A stretch of DNA of 64,000 nt. Origin: Phyllostachys edulis. Its lineage: Eukaryota; Streptophyta; Magnoliopsida; Poales; Poaceae. The notes below the pieces were generated by a model that ran no database searches, was not told the DNA's origin, and saw only the letters and a list, made by a program, of their open reading frames with translations. The number at the start of each line of letters is the position of its first letter. The first letter of the stretch is position 1. A program made the translations under genes and the position numbers. The stretch lies in the NCBI GenBank assembly GCA_036346405.1, contig CM070562.1, positions 75,907,482-75,971,481 of the forward strand. The letters run 5' to 3'. This document shows positions 1-11,269 of this stretch, in pieces.

Positions 1-17
1 CACCATTTCACCGAGCA

Positions 18-85
18 TGTCCATGACCAAGGACGTGGCTATTGAATAGATCTTTTACTCTGCAGAGGTGTACAACTTTACCCAC
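18..85 (-). other. Three-palindrome LTR block (A, left LTR)
   Basis: On the minus strand, in order: a short stem around TGCA (CTC-TGCA-GAG), an inverted repeat CTATT-C-AATAG, and GTCC...GGAC enclosing TTGGTCAT. The same three-part order occurs in seven other LTR copies of this window. Function unknown; the conservation suggests RNA structure or a DNA control site. Confidence 0.7.
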
Positions 86-1208
86 AATCCACGATCTCTC
101 TAGCGGATGGGTTCCGGTCACCCTTGCTCACTTCCTAAGGTGAGCGATCTAGAGAGCAGCAAGGCCTTTACAAAGCTTTGAACCGACTAGGGCTGCCCGC
201 TAAGGTTTCATAATCCCCTCCAAAGGGTCTAGAAATCCACAGGTTATGGGGTGCCCCTCTTGCGCCAACTAATCACACGCCAACCAAAACAGCCCCAAGC
301 CATCTCATTGCTAATTATTCAGCCTGCACCATTCCCATAAAATGATCTTGTGGTTGCACTAATTGGCCCGATTAAACAGACACAAAGTGAAGTCCTTAAT
401 TGTGCTAAGGCAAGACTTCCACAAACCAAAGTGTGCACAAAGACCCACTACTCACTCCTGCCTTCTTGCCTTAGCAAAACAATTGTATTAGCCCATGCCA
501 AAAGACCACCCACCTGGCACACAAATTTTAACCAAGTGGTCTCACACCACAGTCGACTGACTTAGGCATCCCGCCATAGCTGCTCAACAATGGCACCAAC
601 CACACATTTCATAACTTATTAGTCAAGATTATTGGAGATGAAGCATGATACGCTCAAACCACGTTTTCTAAGCGAGGCTATATAAGACCTACGGCCCCCA
701 TGTTGGCAAATAACAAAGAACACCAACTAAATTATCCACCCTAAGGCTCACAAGGTGAACATGACAACATGATGGAGACAAGGTATAAAGGAGGCATAAT
801 GACAAGTAGGTAAGTAACTATAGCCCAAACCATTTTCTTATAAACATAGCCATGCATGATAATTTAAACCAAATACATTTGCAAAACTTGGTTCAAGATG
901 ATCAAAAGGAGGTCTGTGGCTTGCCTTGGTCAAGCAGTGGAGAGCCTTCTGCAGCAAGAGCCGGGTCCAAGATCTCCTCGAACTCGTGATCTACACATTC
1001 GCAAGAGAACCAAATAAGCAAAACCACACTAAGCCAGAGAACAACAAAAGAACCAAAAAGGAACTCAAACCAACTCAGCCAAAAGGAAACCAAGAGGCTT
1101 AACACCGCCTCAAAGAGCTCCTGGGGAGGGTCTTGCACAAGGAAGAACCGACCAGAGGAGGCAGGGAAGGAAGAAATGAGCAAAAGATTACAAAGGCCTG
1201 CCCTCCCA

Positions 1209-1222
1209 GGCTATATATAGCC
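1209..1222 (-). promoter_or_regulatory. TATA box of element A LTR (left copy)
   Basis: GGCTATATATAGCC is a perfect 14-base palindrome and the only good TATA box in this part of the LTR. On the minus strand it lies about 0.3 kb upstream of the shared CAAGGCAAGC site, as expected for an LTR promoter. Being palindromic, it does not itself set direction; the element's strand does. Confidence 0.6.
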
Positions 1223-1640
1223 GGAGTTGGTGGAGTGTACCAAGAAAAAGGTTCAATGACGTGTAGGCAATCGGGATAACTAGGGCAGGCTTGCCCAAAA
1301 GAATTGAAATAGTACCTCGGATGTGATTGCATTTAATGTGACCCGACACCTATTAAATGCGCATGAGTTCTAAGGCAAGAGCAATAATTACAAGGTGAAG
1401 AGGGGTGGCAAGTGGGGCTAGTCAAAAGGGTGCACCTTGGTCAAAGAGGTGGCCCCACCGCAAAGGGTCATTCCCGCCTAAGACCACCATGAGGTCCTAG
1501 GCAAGAGGTCCAAGACACTCAAAGGGAGGTCTCGGACAGGAGGTCCAAGGACTCAAGAAGAGGTCTGGACAAGAGGTCCTCAAAGCTCTCAACGAGGAGG
1601 CCTCGACACTCGGACCGCACAAGGGAGGTCTAAGGGTCAA

Positions 1641-1966
1641 GATTTCAAGGGAGGACCTCAACGGTCCAGATCAAAGGGCGCAGGAGGTCCCGACGAGTAG
1701 ATCTCAAAAGGGAGATCTAACGGTCAAGATCTCAAGGGAGGACCTCAACGGTCCAAATCAAAGGGCGCAGGAGGTCTCGACGAGTAGATCTCCAAAAGGG
1801 AGATCTAACGGTCAAGATCTTAAAGGGGAGGACCTCAATGGTCCAGATCAAAGGGCGCAGGAGGTCTGACGAGTAGATCTCAAAAGGGAGATCTAACGGT
1901 CAAGATCTCAAAGGGAGGACCTCAACGGTCTAGATCAAAGGGCGCAGGGAGGTCCCGACCAACAGA
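1641..1966. repeat. Tandem array of ~87-bp units inside LTR
   Basis: Four units, each with a GAGGACCTCAACGGTC segment, AAAGGGCGCAG and a GATCTAACGGTCAAGATCTC segment. The same array, also four units, is at 10531-10853 in the other LTR, so it pre-dates insertion. Confidence 0.85.
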
Positions 1967-2120
1967 ATATTCAAGGTTAGGAGGTAGTCTTTACAAAAGA
2001 CCAAAGAAGGGCCGAGGAGGAGGTCTTGGACCTAAGGAGGTCGGAACCTTTGGATCCCACTAAAGGAGAACACGGACGGCTAAGATCTCCAGAGAGGAGG
2101 TCCTAAAGGCCGATCCTACC

Positions 2121-2399
2121 AAGGGAGGTCTGAGCGGCTAGATCTCAACAAGGGAGGTCTGAGCGGCTAGATCTCAACAAGGGGAGGTCTCGAGCGGCTA
2201 GATCTCAACAAGGGGAGGTCTCGAGCGGCTAGATCTCAACAAGGGAGGTCTCGAGCGGCTAGATCTCAACAAGGGGAGGTCTGAGCGGCTAGATCTCAAC
2301 AAGGGGAGCTCGAGCGGCTAGATCTCAACAAGGGGAGGTCTGAGCGGCTAGATCCCAACAAGGGAGGTCGAGCGGCTAGATCTCAACAAGGGAGGTCTG
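2121..2399. repeat. Tandem array of ~30-bp units inside LTR (9 copies)
   Basis: Nine units built on GAGCGGCTAGATCTCAACAA followed by a GGGAGGTC segment. The other LTR (11011-11269) has eight, so the array has gained or lost a unit since insertion, or one was converted. Confidence 0.88.
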
Positions 2400-2809
2400 A
2401 GAGAAACAAAACCAAGCGTGGCTTGGGGGGCAAAGAGGTTTTGAAACACAAACCCGAGTGGGTCCTTGACAGAAAACCCCAAGCAAGGGAGAGGTTTGAG
2501 CAGAGGGAGATGTGAGAGAGGTGCGGATCTCAAAGAGATTCAAACCAACAAGGGAAGTTAAGGAGAGAGAAGAGGCGAACCGGGGCACACGAGAAGGCTT
2601 TGAGCACCACAACCCGAGGGCGGCAAAGACACCACAGAGAGCCACAACCAAAGAAGGAACACCAACAACAACTTAGTTAAGGTTTGATTAATTCCAATTG
2701 AACTCTCAGATTCAAAAATCTCGTGTTAAGCTTTGGATTCTCAATAAAGCCAAATGGTTACTTTTATTTTGAAAACTTGGCAAGGACTTAAAAGAAAACG
2801 GACATTACA

Positions 2810-2832
2810 AACCTTCACCCTTAAGGGAATCT
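2810..2832 (-). other. Polypurine tract of element A
   Basis: Immediately internal to the 3' LTR. On the minus strand AGGGTGAAGG runs into the LTR, the expected plus-strand DNA primer position. It is shorter and less pure than the G-runs of elements B and F. Confidence 0.6.
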
Positions 2833-2853
2833 CGACCCCGAGATTCAGCCGAG

Positions 2854-3132
2854 CTAGGGAATAGGTGGGGAACTCCTTCCGAGGTCCTCTTCTCGCTCCC
2901 ATGTTGCCTCGGCCGGAGTGGTTGCTCCATTGCACCTTGCATGCCTTGGTGGTCTTGCTCTGGTAACTCTCTCGACACGCCCAAAATCTTGATGGGGTGC
3001 TCTCTGTAAGTGAGGTCTTCTTGGAGGTCCACTTCTAAAGGCATTTGGTCCTCTGGCATTCGCAAGCATTTCTTCAAGCGTGACACATGGAACACATTGT
3101 GAACTCCAAAGAAGTCGAGGAGGGAGGTCCAA
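2854..3132 (-). pseudogene. Chromodomain / integrase C-terminus remnant (element A)
   Basis: Minus-strand translations in two frames carry the end of a chromovirus polyprotein: FHVSRLKKCLR, then VDLQEDLTYREHPIKIL, then ATWEREEDL. The FHVSxLKKC stretch links the integrase C-terminal domain to the chromodomain, and WE(R)EEDL is typical of its last strand and helix. In this family the domain is thought to steer integration toward chromatin. The parts lie in different frames (2805-3095 against 2854-3132), so at least one frameshift breaks it. The same stretch is better preserved in element F at 42572-42910. Confidence 0.85.
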
Positions 3133-3399
3133 CCGGTAGGTTACTTCACCCCTTCTGCAAGGACCTGGAAAGGGTCCAATAAATCTTGGAGCAAGCTTCC
3201 CACTAACTCTGAACCGCTACATACCTTTGAGAGGTGAAACTTTGAGGTAGACTCGGTCTCTGGGACAAAAGCTAGGTCTCGACGCCTAACATCTGCAGTA
3301 GCTCTTTTGCCTAGTTTGGGCCACCTTTAACTTCTCCCTAATTGATCTCACTTGATCCTCGGCTTCTTTCAAAGAGTCCTGCCAAGAACTTGGCCTTCA

Positions 3400-4200
3400 C
3401 CCGATTCTGTCCAAGACAAGGAGTCCTACACTTTCTCCCATAAATAGCTTCAAAAGGGACATTTGGAGACTCGCTTGGTAGCTGTTATTATAGGAAAATT
3501 CAAGATATGGTAACATCTTGTCCCAACTAGATTGTCTTTCTAGAGCGCAAGCTCAAAGATGTCCTCAAGGACTTGGTTAACTCTCTCGGTTTGGCCATCT
3601 GCTTGAGGGTGGTATGTCAGTACTAAAGTTGAGGTCTGTGCCCAAGGCATCATGTAGCTTTTGCCAAAACTTGGAGGTGAATTGAGATCCTCTCGTGCGA
3701 GACTATCTTCTTTGGAACACCATGAAGGCACACCACTTTTGCCATGTAGATTTCGCTAGCTTGTCTCCGAATAAGTAGTCTTCACAGAATAAAGTGAGCC
3801 ATTTTTGTTAATCTATCCACTATGACCCAAATAGAATCAAAACCAGCTTGGGTACGAGGTAAACCAAGAATAAAATCCATGCCGATCTCTTCCCACTTCC
3901 ACTCGGGTATGGGTAAGGGCACTAAAAGTCCTCCGTGTCTTTGGTGCCTTCGCTTAACCTTTGGCAAGTGTCACATTTGGCCACAAAATCTGCTATCTCC
4001 TTCTTCATTTTCGCCACCAAGACAATTCCTTGACATCTTGGTACATTTTGTAACTCCCGGATGTATAGAATACAAAGCTTCATGGGCTTCTTTAAGTATT
4101 ATACCCTTGAGCTCCGTGTTATTGGGCACACAGAGCCTCTTATCAAACCGCACCGCACCTAGGTCATCCATAGAAAACCTTGCGCCTTCCCTTCTCTTAT
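3400..4200 (-). pseudogene. Integrase remnant (element A)
   Basis: On the minus strand, 3971-4171 carries the N-terminal zinc-binding region (EAHEALYSIHPGVTKC), followed at 3782-3967 by the catalytic core start KWEEIGMDFILGLPRTQAG, with the first catalytic Asp in GMDF, and WVIVDRLTKMAHF. Farther left, the stretch around the third catalytic residue (YHPQADGQTERVNQVLED, 3540-3731) is in another frame. Integrase inserts the element's cDNA into the genome. The pieces are separated by stops and frameshifts, so no active enzyme can be made. Confidence is high for family, low for exact edges. Confidence 0.88.
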
Positions 4201-4429
4201 GTTGGTCTTAATCTCTTGGATGCTAGCATCTCCATCTTGGGCTGCCTTGATCTGCTTTTTGCAAGGTAGGTTGCACTTCAAGAGTTGCCAAAACCCTTCT
4301 TCCACTAACTCAAGTCTAAGCTTCAAGAATTCTTCATACAAGGCGGGTTGGCTCTCCTTAACCATCAAAGTATTGACATAAACTTTTCGCTCAAAGCATC
4401 TCGCCACCACATTGGCCTTGCTCAGGTGG

Positions 4430-4800
4430 TAGTGAATTCCCACATTGTAGTCCTTAATAAGCTCAAGCCACCTTTTCTCGCCTCAAATTCAAATCGCTTG
4501 TGTAAAGATGTACTTTAGGCTTTTGTGGTGGGTGTAAATTTCACACCTATTACCAATGAGGTAATGGCGCCAAATTTTAAGGCATGAACCACAGCAGACC
4601 AACTCTAGGTCATGAGTAGGGTAGTTTGCTTCATGAGGCTTCAAGCTGCCTTGAAGCGTAAGCTACCACTTTCTCATCTGCATTAGAACACAGCCAAGTC
4701 CTTGCTTTGACGCATCACAATAAACTTCAAATCTTTCCCGACATCCGAAGAACCAAAAGCTCGGGCAGAGGTCAACTTTCTCTTGAGCTCTTGGAAGCTC
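4430..4800 (-). pseudogene. RNase H remnant (element A)
   Basis: Between reverse transcriptase and integrase on the minus strand, fragments read like gypsy RNase H: a VVHALKF segment followed by a HYHLSKANVVAR segment close to the usual YHPGKANVVADALSRK end. The domain is split by several stops (around 4590-4650) and frameshifts. Its role would have been removing the RNA strand after minus-strand synthesis. Assigned mainly by position and by comparison with the intact domain in element F (about 41010-41370). Confidence 0.7.
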
Positions 4801-4803
4801 TGT

Positions 4804-5560
4804 TCACAATTTGAGGTCCAAAGGAACTTCTTTTCTTTCTTTAACGGTGAGTGAGAGGTTTTGCAATCCGGGAGAAGCCTTCAATAAACCTTCAGAATAA
4901 CCGCCATGCCAAGAAAACTTGAACTTGAGGCACGGTCCTAGGGGTTCCCAATTGAGCACATCTTGAACCTTACTAGGGTTGTGAGACACTCCTTCTTTTG
5001 ACAAAACATGCCCCAAAAAGACCACTTCTTTTAGCCAAAACTCACACTTACTAAATTTGGCAAAGAGCTGATGAGCTCTCAGCTTTTCCAAAACCGAAAA
5101 GAGATGGCTTGTATGCTCCTCTTCACTCTTGGAGTACACTAGAATGTCGTCAATAAAGACAATGACAAACTTGTCTAGGTACTCCATGAACACTCGGTTC
5201 ATCAAATTCATGAAATAGGCAGGGGCATTGGTCAGCCCAAAAGACATAACAGTGAATTCAAATAACCCATACCTAGTTGAAAAAGCTGTCTTAGGGATGT
5301 CTTCCTTGCGAATCTTAAGTTGGTGATATCTCGTTCTCAAATCTATCTTGGAAAACACAAGAACCCCTTCAATTGATCAAATAAATCATCAATTCTTGGC
5401 AAAGGATACTTGTTCTTGATGGTGACATCATTGAGAGCTCAGTAGTCCACACACATCCTTTGAGTGCCATCCTTTTTAGGCACAAAATCACTTTGGGGCT
5501 CCCCAAGGTGAGGAGCTAGGTCTAATAAAACCCTTGCTCGCAAGTCTTCCAACCTTTTTC
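4804..5560 (-). pseudogene. Reverse transcriptase remnant (element A)
   Basis: The best coding stretch of the element: 4804-5358 on the minus strand encodes FSKIDLRTRYHQLKIR, TAFSTRYGLFEFTVMSFGL, then the catalytic FIDDILVYS (the FIDD form of YxDD usual in gypsy elements) and KCEFWLKEVVFLGHVLS. The N-terminal fingers lie farther right (to about 5560) in other frames. It copies element RNA into cDNA. Codons before the first Asp motif and after the thumb are frameshifted, so the enzyme is not made. It is close in sequence to the RT of element F. Confidence 0.92.
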
Positions 5561-5799
5561 AACTCCACATGATCATCAACATGCAATCTGAGGGCCTTTT
5601 GGAGATGGGGAGGTCCACAGGATAAGGTTTATGACAAACTCAAGGTCTCTGTCTGGGGCATTCACAGGGAGCTCATCAGGAACACATCCACAAATTCTTT
5701 AACAACAGGACATCCTCCAAAACTTGAACTTGAGCACTACAAGATAGGGCTCCTTGGAGTTTCTCCGAGGTGGCGAAAACTTCACAAAGGGCACCACTA

Positions 5800-6145
5800 G
5801 GGCTGGTCAAAGAGATACTTTTGCCACTACAATCCAACATGGCATGGTGGTTAGCTAGCCACCCATGCCCAAAATCACATCTAGGGACCCGTGTCCAAAA
5901 GGATAAGGTTGGCTAGAAATTCTACTCCTTCTATGACCATTTTCACTTGTGGACAACCCTGGTTAGTGCTTAGTTCTCGAGCCGGGATTGAACCAACAAG
6001 GTAGACTTAAGAGCAACAACTTGAAACCGGTGCTTTGCAAAGAAAACTCCGAGAAATAAACGAATGGGAAGCTCCAGAGTCAAATAAAAGCTACGCACTG
6101 CATCAATTTACTAGGAACATACCTAGTACCACGCCCGAGGAGGTC
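5800..6145 (-). pseudogene. Aspartic protease remnant (element A)
   Basis: Near 6050-6105 on the minus strand a short open segment reads LLFDSGASHSFIS, the retropepsin active site (DSGA); the same motif stands in element F. Downstream, the region expected to hold the ILGMDWL motif is present but altered and crossed by stops. The protease would have cut the Gag-Pol polyprotein. Assignment rests on this one motif and its position between the Gag zinc knuckle and RT. Confidence 0.75.
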
Positions 6146-7304
6146 TCATGCTTCTTCCATCGCCACATGGTTCACACGGCCCCTTCCAAAAGTTTGGGAG
6201 GTTCGGCTTGAGGAGGTCCTGACTGAGGGTCTTGGCCGAGGGAGGTCCCAAGTAGAGGTCTTGGTGGTTGGCTCTGTCTTTAGTGGGCATTGATTAGCAA
6301 AATGCCCCACTTGGTGACACTTGAAGGTGTGATCCCATTTCTTTGTGGAGGTCGTTAGGGTTGTCTTGGTCTTTGCCAGTGATGCTTGTTGGCGAGGACA
6401 ATGGGTGGGAGGTCTTGGCAGAGGTCCCGAAGGTCCAGAGGTCCTTGGCGCTTGGTTGGTCTTGCACAAAAGCTTTGTGGCGCTGGGAGGTCTTTGCCGA
6501 GCAGGAGGGTGGCACCTTTCTCTTGTAGGACTCAGAGAGTTCTCTTGGGATTCCTCAATGAGCATTGCCTTGTTCACCATATGCTGGAAATCGGGATAAT
6601 CGCTGCTCACAACTTGAACTTTTAAGCTGGGATGGAGGCCTCGCTAAAGCGCTCACAAGCATCATCCGTAGCCACATCTTCGCGAGCATAACGCGACAAT
6701 TGAGTGAACTTAGTGAGATACTCACTTATCGACATGCCGCCTTGCTTGAGCTCTCTAAACTCTTCCTTTTTCATCTCTACCTTCCCATCGGGACATGGGA
6801 GTGGCGAAAGTCGCAGAGAACTCGCCCAAGAGATCCTCTGGGGTCAAGATGTGAGGCACAAAATGTGTCCCACCACTCACCGCAGTCCTTCCAGCTTGAT
6901 GTGAGGCAAACAAAACCTTCTCCTGTCTTCACAATGAGCAATATCCAGCTTCTTCTCTGCTGATCTCAGCCAATCATACGATCTAAAGGCTCGGAGAGCT
7001 CGAATGTAGTAGGCGTGTCTTCATGAACTCGACACTTTGATTGAGGGTGAGTGGGGTGGAGGTGGTGGCACCGCTGCACTGACTATTCTCGACTCATCAT
7101 GGCAAGTAAAGCATTGGTGGTGCGGCTTTGTTGAGCCATAATCTGGTTCATAATCGCATCATAGAGCTCATCATCCGAGCTTGGCCGCCATAAACCGCCC
7201 AAAACCCGGGTCATTCTTCGCCATTGGAGGAGGTGGGGGTGGAGGCAACTGTTCTGGGGGCTCACCCTGACTTGTGGACTGCCGACTCTGCACCATCTGG
7301 ACAA
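6146..7304 (-). pseudogene. Gag remnant (element A)
   Basis: Minus strand. The start region (7083-7304) holds SSDDELYDAIMNQIMAQQSR, a gag N-terminal helix. Then come, in broken frames, a capsid-like segment around 6900-6980 and EFRELKQGGMSISEYLTKF near 6700-6780, typical of the retrotransposon Gag domain. The nucleocapsid end (about 6300) reads KCHQVGHFANQCP, a CCHC zinc knuckle in which the first Cys position is not conserved in this frame. Several stops separate these parts. Gag forms the cytoplasmic virus-like particle in intact relatives. Confidence 0.85.
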
Positions 7305-7790
7305 AACTCTAAAGGTTTAATAGGTAAGAAGGAAAGCATAAAGGGTAAGAGGATACAGAGAAATAAAGATAGGGCATTTATTAGGGGTGACTTGGTTAAC
7401 CCAAGAGAGAACCAAAAGGCCAGGAGGCCAAAAGAGGCAACAGAAGCTTCAAAACAGAGGTCTTCAAGACCCAAGCTAAGCGAGACTCAGAATAGGACCA
7501 CTAATCCTAACCTTTCTACAGTCGGCCCTATTGAAGTTATAAAGGCAAGGAAGTCAAGTTAGATTCAAAATCAAGGTTCCAAGAGAGATAAGATAAGGGA
7601 ACTAAGGAGGAGTTAAGATGAGAGTAGAACAGACAAGAAAAGATTTTAAGCGAGGATAAGGGCAAGATAGAACCAAAGACAAGGAAAGAACTACTAAACA
7701 AATTTTAAGTTGACTTGCTTTAGAAAATAACTTTTGGATAAAAACTAAATCGACCTTTCTGCCTATGGCCACGTCCTACAGCCGACCTAG
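7305..7790 (-). other. Leader between primer site and gag (element A)
   Basis: About 480 bp of A/G-rich (plus strand) untranslated leader, a normal feature of gypsy elements. An open frame on the plus strand here (7224-7562) is low-complexity and judged spurious. No other feature seen. Confidence 0.6.
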
Positions 7791-7803
7791 GCTCTGATAC
7801 CAA
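7791..7803 (-). other. Primer-binding site (initiator tRNA-Met type), element A
   Basis: Minus strand TTGGTATCAGAGC, complementary to the 3' end of plant initiator tRNA-Met. One base separates it from the LTR terminus (TGAG on the plus strand at 7805). It fixes both the strand of the element and the inner LTR edge. Confidence 0.93.
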
Positions 7804-8464
7804 CTGAGACGACCCACCCCGTGATGTACCGCAAGAGGTCCGGGAGGACCATTTTTTTTTGCGCCAAGTCACCACGGAAGGATGTGGTAGCACCGCATGG
7901 AGCTTTACCGAGGAGGTGCCAGACCTCCCAGAGGTCTTCGGACCTCCTGGAGGTCTTGGCCACATCGACCTCCCAGAGGTCTTGAGGACCTCCCGAGGTC
8001 GTGGCCGCCACCGCCGCAGAGCACCTCTAGGCACATCACCAAGAGAGGTCGGCAGACCTCCAGCTAAGTCCGTGGGACCTCCCGGTGGTCCCGCCTGTGC
8101 ATCCGAGCTAGTCCCAGACAATCGAGCTAGCTCGCACAAGAACACAAGCCAATACCACAACCACGAGGTCAAACAAAGATGAAGGCATAAATTAAACTTT
8201 ATATAATAGGACCTTATGGTCAAGCTTGTTAACAAAGGGTGCGCCATCGAGGGCTTACAAAACCAACGAGGACTTACAATCTGGCGATAAGGAGCTCTAG
8301 GGCTCAAACACCAAAACACGCAGAAGCCATCCAACAAGCACCACAGTCGTCGGGTGGAGGACGCCCTAGGCATCTTAGTCGTCAAGAACTCCTCCTCGAA
8401 GAGGTCTCAGACCGCCTCGCACTTGGTCATCCTCATAATCTGCTTTGACACGGGGCTTAAGCCA

Positions 8465-8485
8465 TGAGTACTTGGAATGTACTCA
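8465..8485 (-). other. GAGTAC hairpin (element A)
   Basis: Arms TGAGTAC and GTACTCA, a perfect 7-bp stem with a 7-base loop, lie about 660 bp before the minus-strand LTR end. A hairpin with the same core sits at the matching place in the C, D, E and F LTRs. Confidence 0.7.
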
Positions 8486-8903
8486 AGAAGTCACAGAGAG
8501 CAAAGATGCAATAATATTCATGCAAGGACTTACCAATGGAGAGATGTATGGTTAGTTTGCACAAAGCCAAATTTGACAATAATAGCAATAATAGATTGAA
8601 AGGCAAAGCAAGGTAAAACCATAATACATAATACTTTTGATGTTTTAATAAAAGGTGGTGTGAGCACCAACTCACGGCCACAACCAAAAATTGGGGAGGT
8701 CCGATCACACCAAGGGCTGTGTCCTCACCCAAAACCCACTCGAACACCTGCCCAGAGGTCCGAACCAACCTCGACCACTACCCGAGCCAACCTTGACCCC
8801 TCCGAGCCGGCCAAGGTCTCTTCGAGGCAAAGCCAAAGCATCTCGCGGAAGTGTCCAATGGCACAAGCTTTTGAAACATCTACCCTTGCACCATTTCACC
8901 GAG

Positions 8904-8971
8904 CATGTCCATGACCAAGGACGTGGCTATTCAATAGATCTTTTACTCGCAGAGGTGTACAACTTACCCAC
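8904..8971 (-). other. Three-palindrome LTR block (A, right LTR)
   Basis: Same block as 18-85. One base is missing from the first stem (CTCTGC then GAG), while the GTCC...GGAC stem is intact. Confidence 0.7.
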
Positions 8972-10087
8972 AATCCACGCATCTCTAGCGGATGGGTTCC
9001 GGTCACCCTTGCTCACTTCCTAAGGTGAGCAGCCTAGAGAGCGCTGCAAGGCCTTTACAAAGCTTTGAACCGACTAGGGCTGCCCGCTAAGGTTTATAAT
9101 CCCTCCAAAGGGTCTAGAAACCACGTGGTTATGGGGTGCCCCTCTGCGCCAACTAATCACACGCCAACCAAAACAGCCCCAAGCCATCTCATTGCTAATT
9201 ATTCAGCCTGCACCATTCCCATAAAATGATCTTGTGGTTGCACTAATTGGACGATTAAACAGACACAAAGTGAAGTCCTTAATTGTGCTAAGGCAAGACT
9301 TCCACAAACCAAAGGTGCACAAGACCCACTACTCACTCCCTGCCTTCTTGCCTTAGCAAAACAATTGTATTAGCCCATGCCAAAAGACCACCCAGTCTGG
9401 CACACAAATTTTAACCAAGTGGTCTCACACCACAATCGACAATGACTTAGGCATCCCGCCATAGCTGCTCAACAATGGCACCAACCACACATTTCATAAC
9501 TTATTAGTCAAGATTATTGGAGATGAAGCATGATACGCTCAAACCACGCTCTAAGCGAGGCTATATAAGACCCACGGCCCCATGTTGGCAAATAACAAAG
9601 AACACCAACTAAATTATCCACCCTAAGGCTCACAAGGTGAACATGACAACATGATGGAGACAAGGTATAAAGGAGGCATAACGACAAGTAGGTAAGTAAC
9701 TATAGCCCAAACCATTTTCTTATAAACATAGCCATGCATGATAATTTAAACCAAATACATTTGCAAAACTTGGTTCAAGATGATCAAAAGGAGGTCTGTG
9801 GCTTGCCTTGGTCAAGCAAAGGAGAGCCTTCGCAAAGAAGAGTCGGGTCCAAGATCTCCTCGAACTCGTGATCTACGTTCGCAAGAGAACCAAATAAGCA
9901 AAACCACACTAAGCCAGAGAACAACAAAAGAACCAAAAAGGAACTCAAACCAACTCAGCCAAAAGGAAACCAAGAGGCTTAACACGCCTCAAAGAGCTCC
10001 CCGGGAGGGTCTTTGCAAGGAAGAACCGAAGCAGAGGAGGCAGGAAGGAAGAAATGAGCAAAAAGATTACAAAGGCTCGCCTCCCGT

Positions 10088-10099
10088 GCTATATATAGC
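10088..10099 (-). promoter_or_regulatory. TATA box of element A 5' LTR
   Basis: GCTATATATAGC, the counterpart of 1209-1222 in the left LTR. Transcription would run leftward into the internal region. Confidence 0.6.
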
Positions 10100-10530
10100 C
10101 GGAGTTGGTGGAGTGTACCAAGAAAAAGGTTCAATGCGTGTAGGCAATCGGATAACTAGGGCGTGGCTTGCCCAAAAGAATTAAAATAAAGTACTCAGAT
10201 GTGACCTGCATTTAATGTGACCCGACACCAATTAAATGCGCATGAGTTCTCGAGGCAAGAGCAATAATTACAAGGTGAAGAGGGTGGCAAGTGGCTACCG
10301 AAAAGGGTGCACCACTGGTCAAAGAGGTGGCCCCACCGCAAAAGGGTCATTCCCGCCAAAGACCACCGCGAGGTCCTGGGCAAGAGGTCCAAGACACTCA
10401 AAAGGGGAGGTCCTGGACAGGAGGTCCAAGGACTCAAGAAGAGGTCCTGGACAAGAGGTCCTCAAAGCTCTCAACGAGGAGGCCCTGACACTCGGACCTG
10501 CACAAGGGAGGTCTAAGGGTCAAGATTTCA

Positions 10531-10853
10531 AGGGGAGGACCTCAACGGTCCAGATCAAAGGGCGCAGGGTGGTCCTGACGAGTAGATCTCCAAAAGGGAG
10601 ATCTAACGGTCAAGATCTCAAAGGGGAGGACCTCAACGGTCCAGATCAAAGGGCACAGGGAGGTCCTGACGAGTAGATCTCCAAAAGGGAGATCTAACGG
10701 TCAAGATCTCAAAGGGGAGGACCTCAACGGTCCAGATCAAAGGGCGCAGGGAGGTCCTGACGAGTAGATCTCCAAAAGGGAGATCTAACGGTCAAGATCT
10801 CAAAGGGGAGGACCTCAACGGTCCAGATCAAAGGGCGCAGGGAGGTCCTGACC
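10531..10853. repeat. Tandem array of ~87-bp units (right LTR of A)
   Basis: Four units matching 1641-1966. The units are more alike here than in the left LTR. Confidence 0.85.
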
Positions 10854-11010
10854 AACAGGAATATTCAAGGTTAGGAGGGTGGTCTTTACAAAAGACCAGC
10901 AAGGGCCGAGGAGGAGGTCTTGGACCTAAGGAGGTCGGAACCTTGATCCCACTAAAGGAGAACCCGACGGCTAAGATCTCAGAGAGGAGGTCCTAAAGGC
11001 CGATCCTAAC

Positions 11011-11269
11011 AAGGGAGGTCTCGAGCGGCTAGATCTCAACAAGGGAGGTCTCGAGCGGCTAGATCTCAACAAGGGAGGTCTCGAGCGGCTAGATCTCAAC
11101 AAGGGAGGTCTCGAGCGGCTAGATCTCAACAAGGGAGGTCTGAGCGGCTAGATCTCAACAAGGGGAGCTCTGGCGGCTAGATCTCAACAAGGGGAGGTTT
11201 GAGCGGCTAGATCCCAACAAGGAGGCCTGAGCGGCTAGATCTCAACAAGGGAGGTCTGAGAGAAACAAA
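11011..11269. repeat. Tandem array of ~30-bp units (8 copies, right LTR of A)
   Basis: Eight GAGCGGCTAGATC-type units against nine in the left LTR. Confidence 0.88.

Larger units (their letters stand above)
1..2809 (-). repeat. 3' LTR of element A (partial)
   Basis: Matches 8889-11669 along its whole length with scattered substitutions and small indels. It ends in TTACA at 2809, so on the minus strand the LTR opens TGTAATGTCC. About 1.08 kb of the LTR lies left of the window. It contains a TATA palindrome, two tandem arrays, a CAAGGCAAGC site at 919-928 (minus) and a three-palindrome block at about 18-85. Confidence 0.93.

Noticed and set aside
2121..2399. CRISPR-like direct repeats of about 30 bp
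   Set aside because: Units are contiguous with no unique spacers, inside a eukaryotic LTR; simple tandem array.
7224..7562. 112-codon plus-strand frame, Lys/Arg-rich
   Set aside because: Antisense to the gag start and leader of element A, with A/G-rich composition.
7720..8385. 221-codon minus-strand frame
   Set aside because: It crosses the LTR/primer-site boundary of element A; Pro/Arg/Ser-rich LTR read-through, not a protein.
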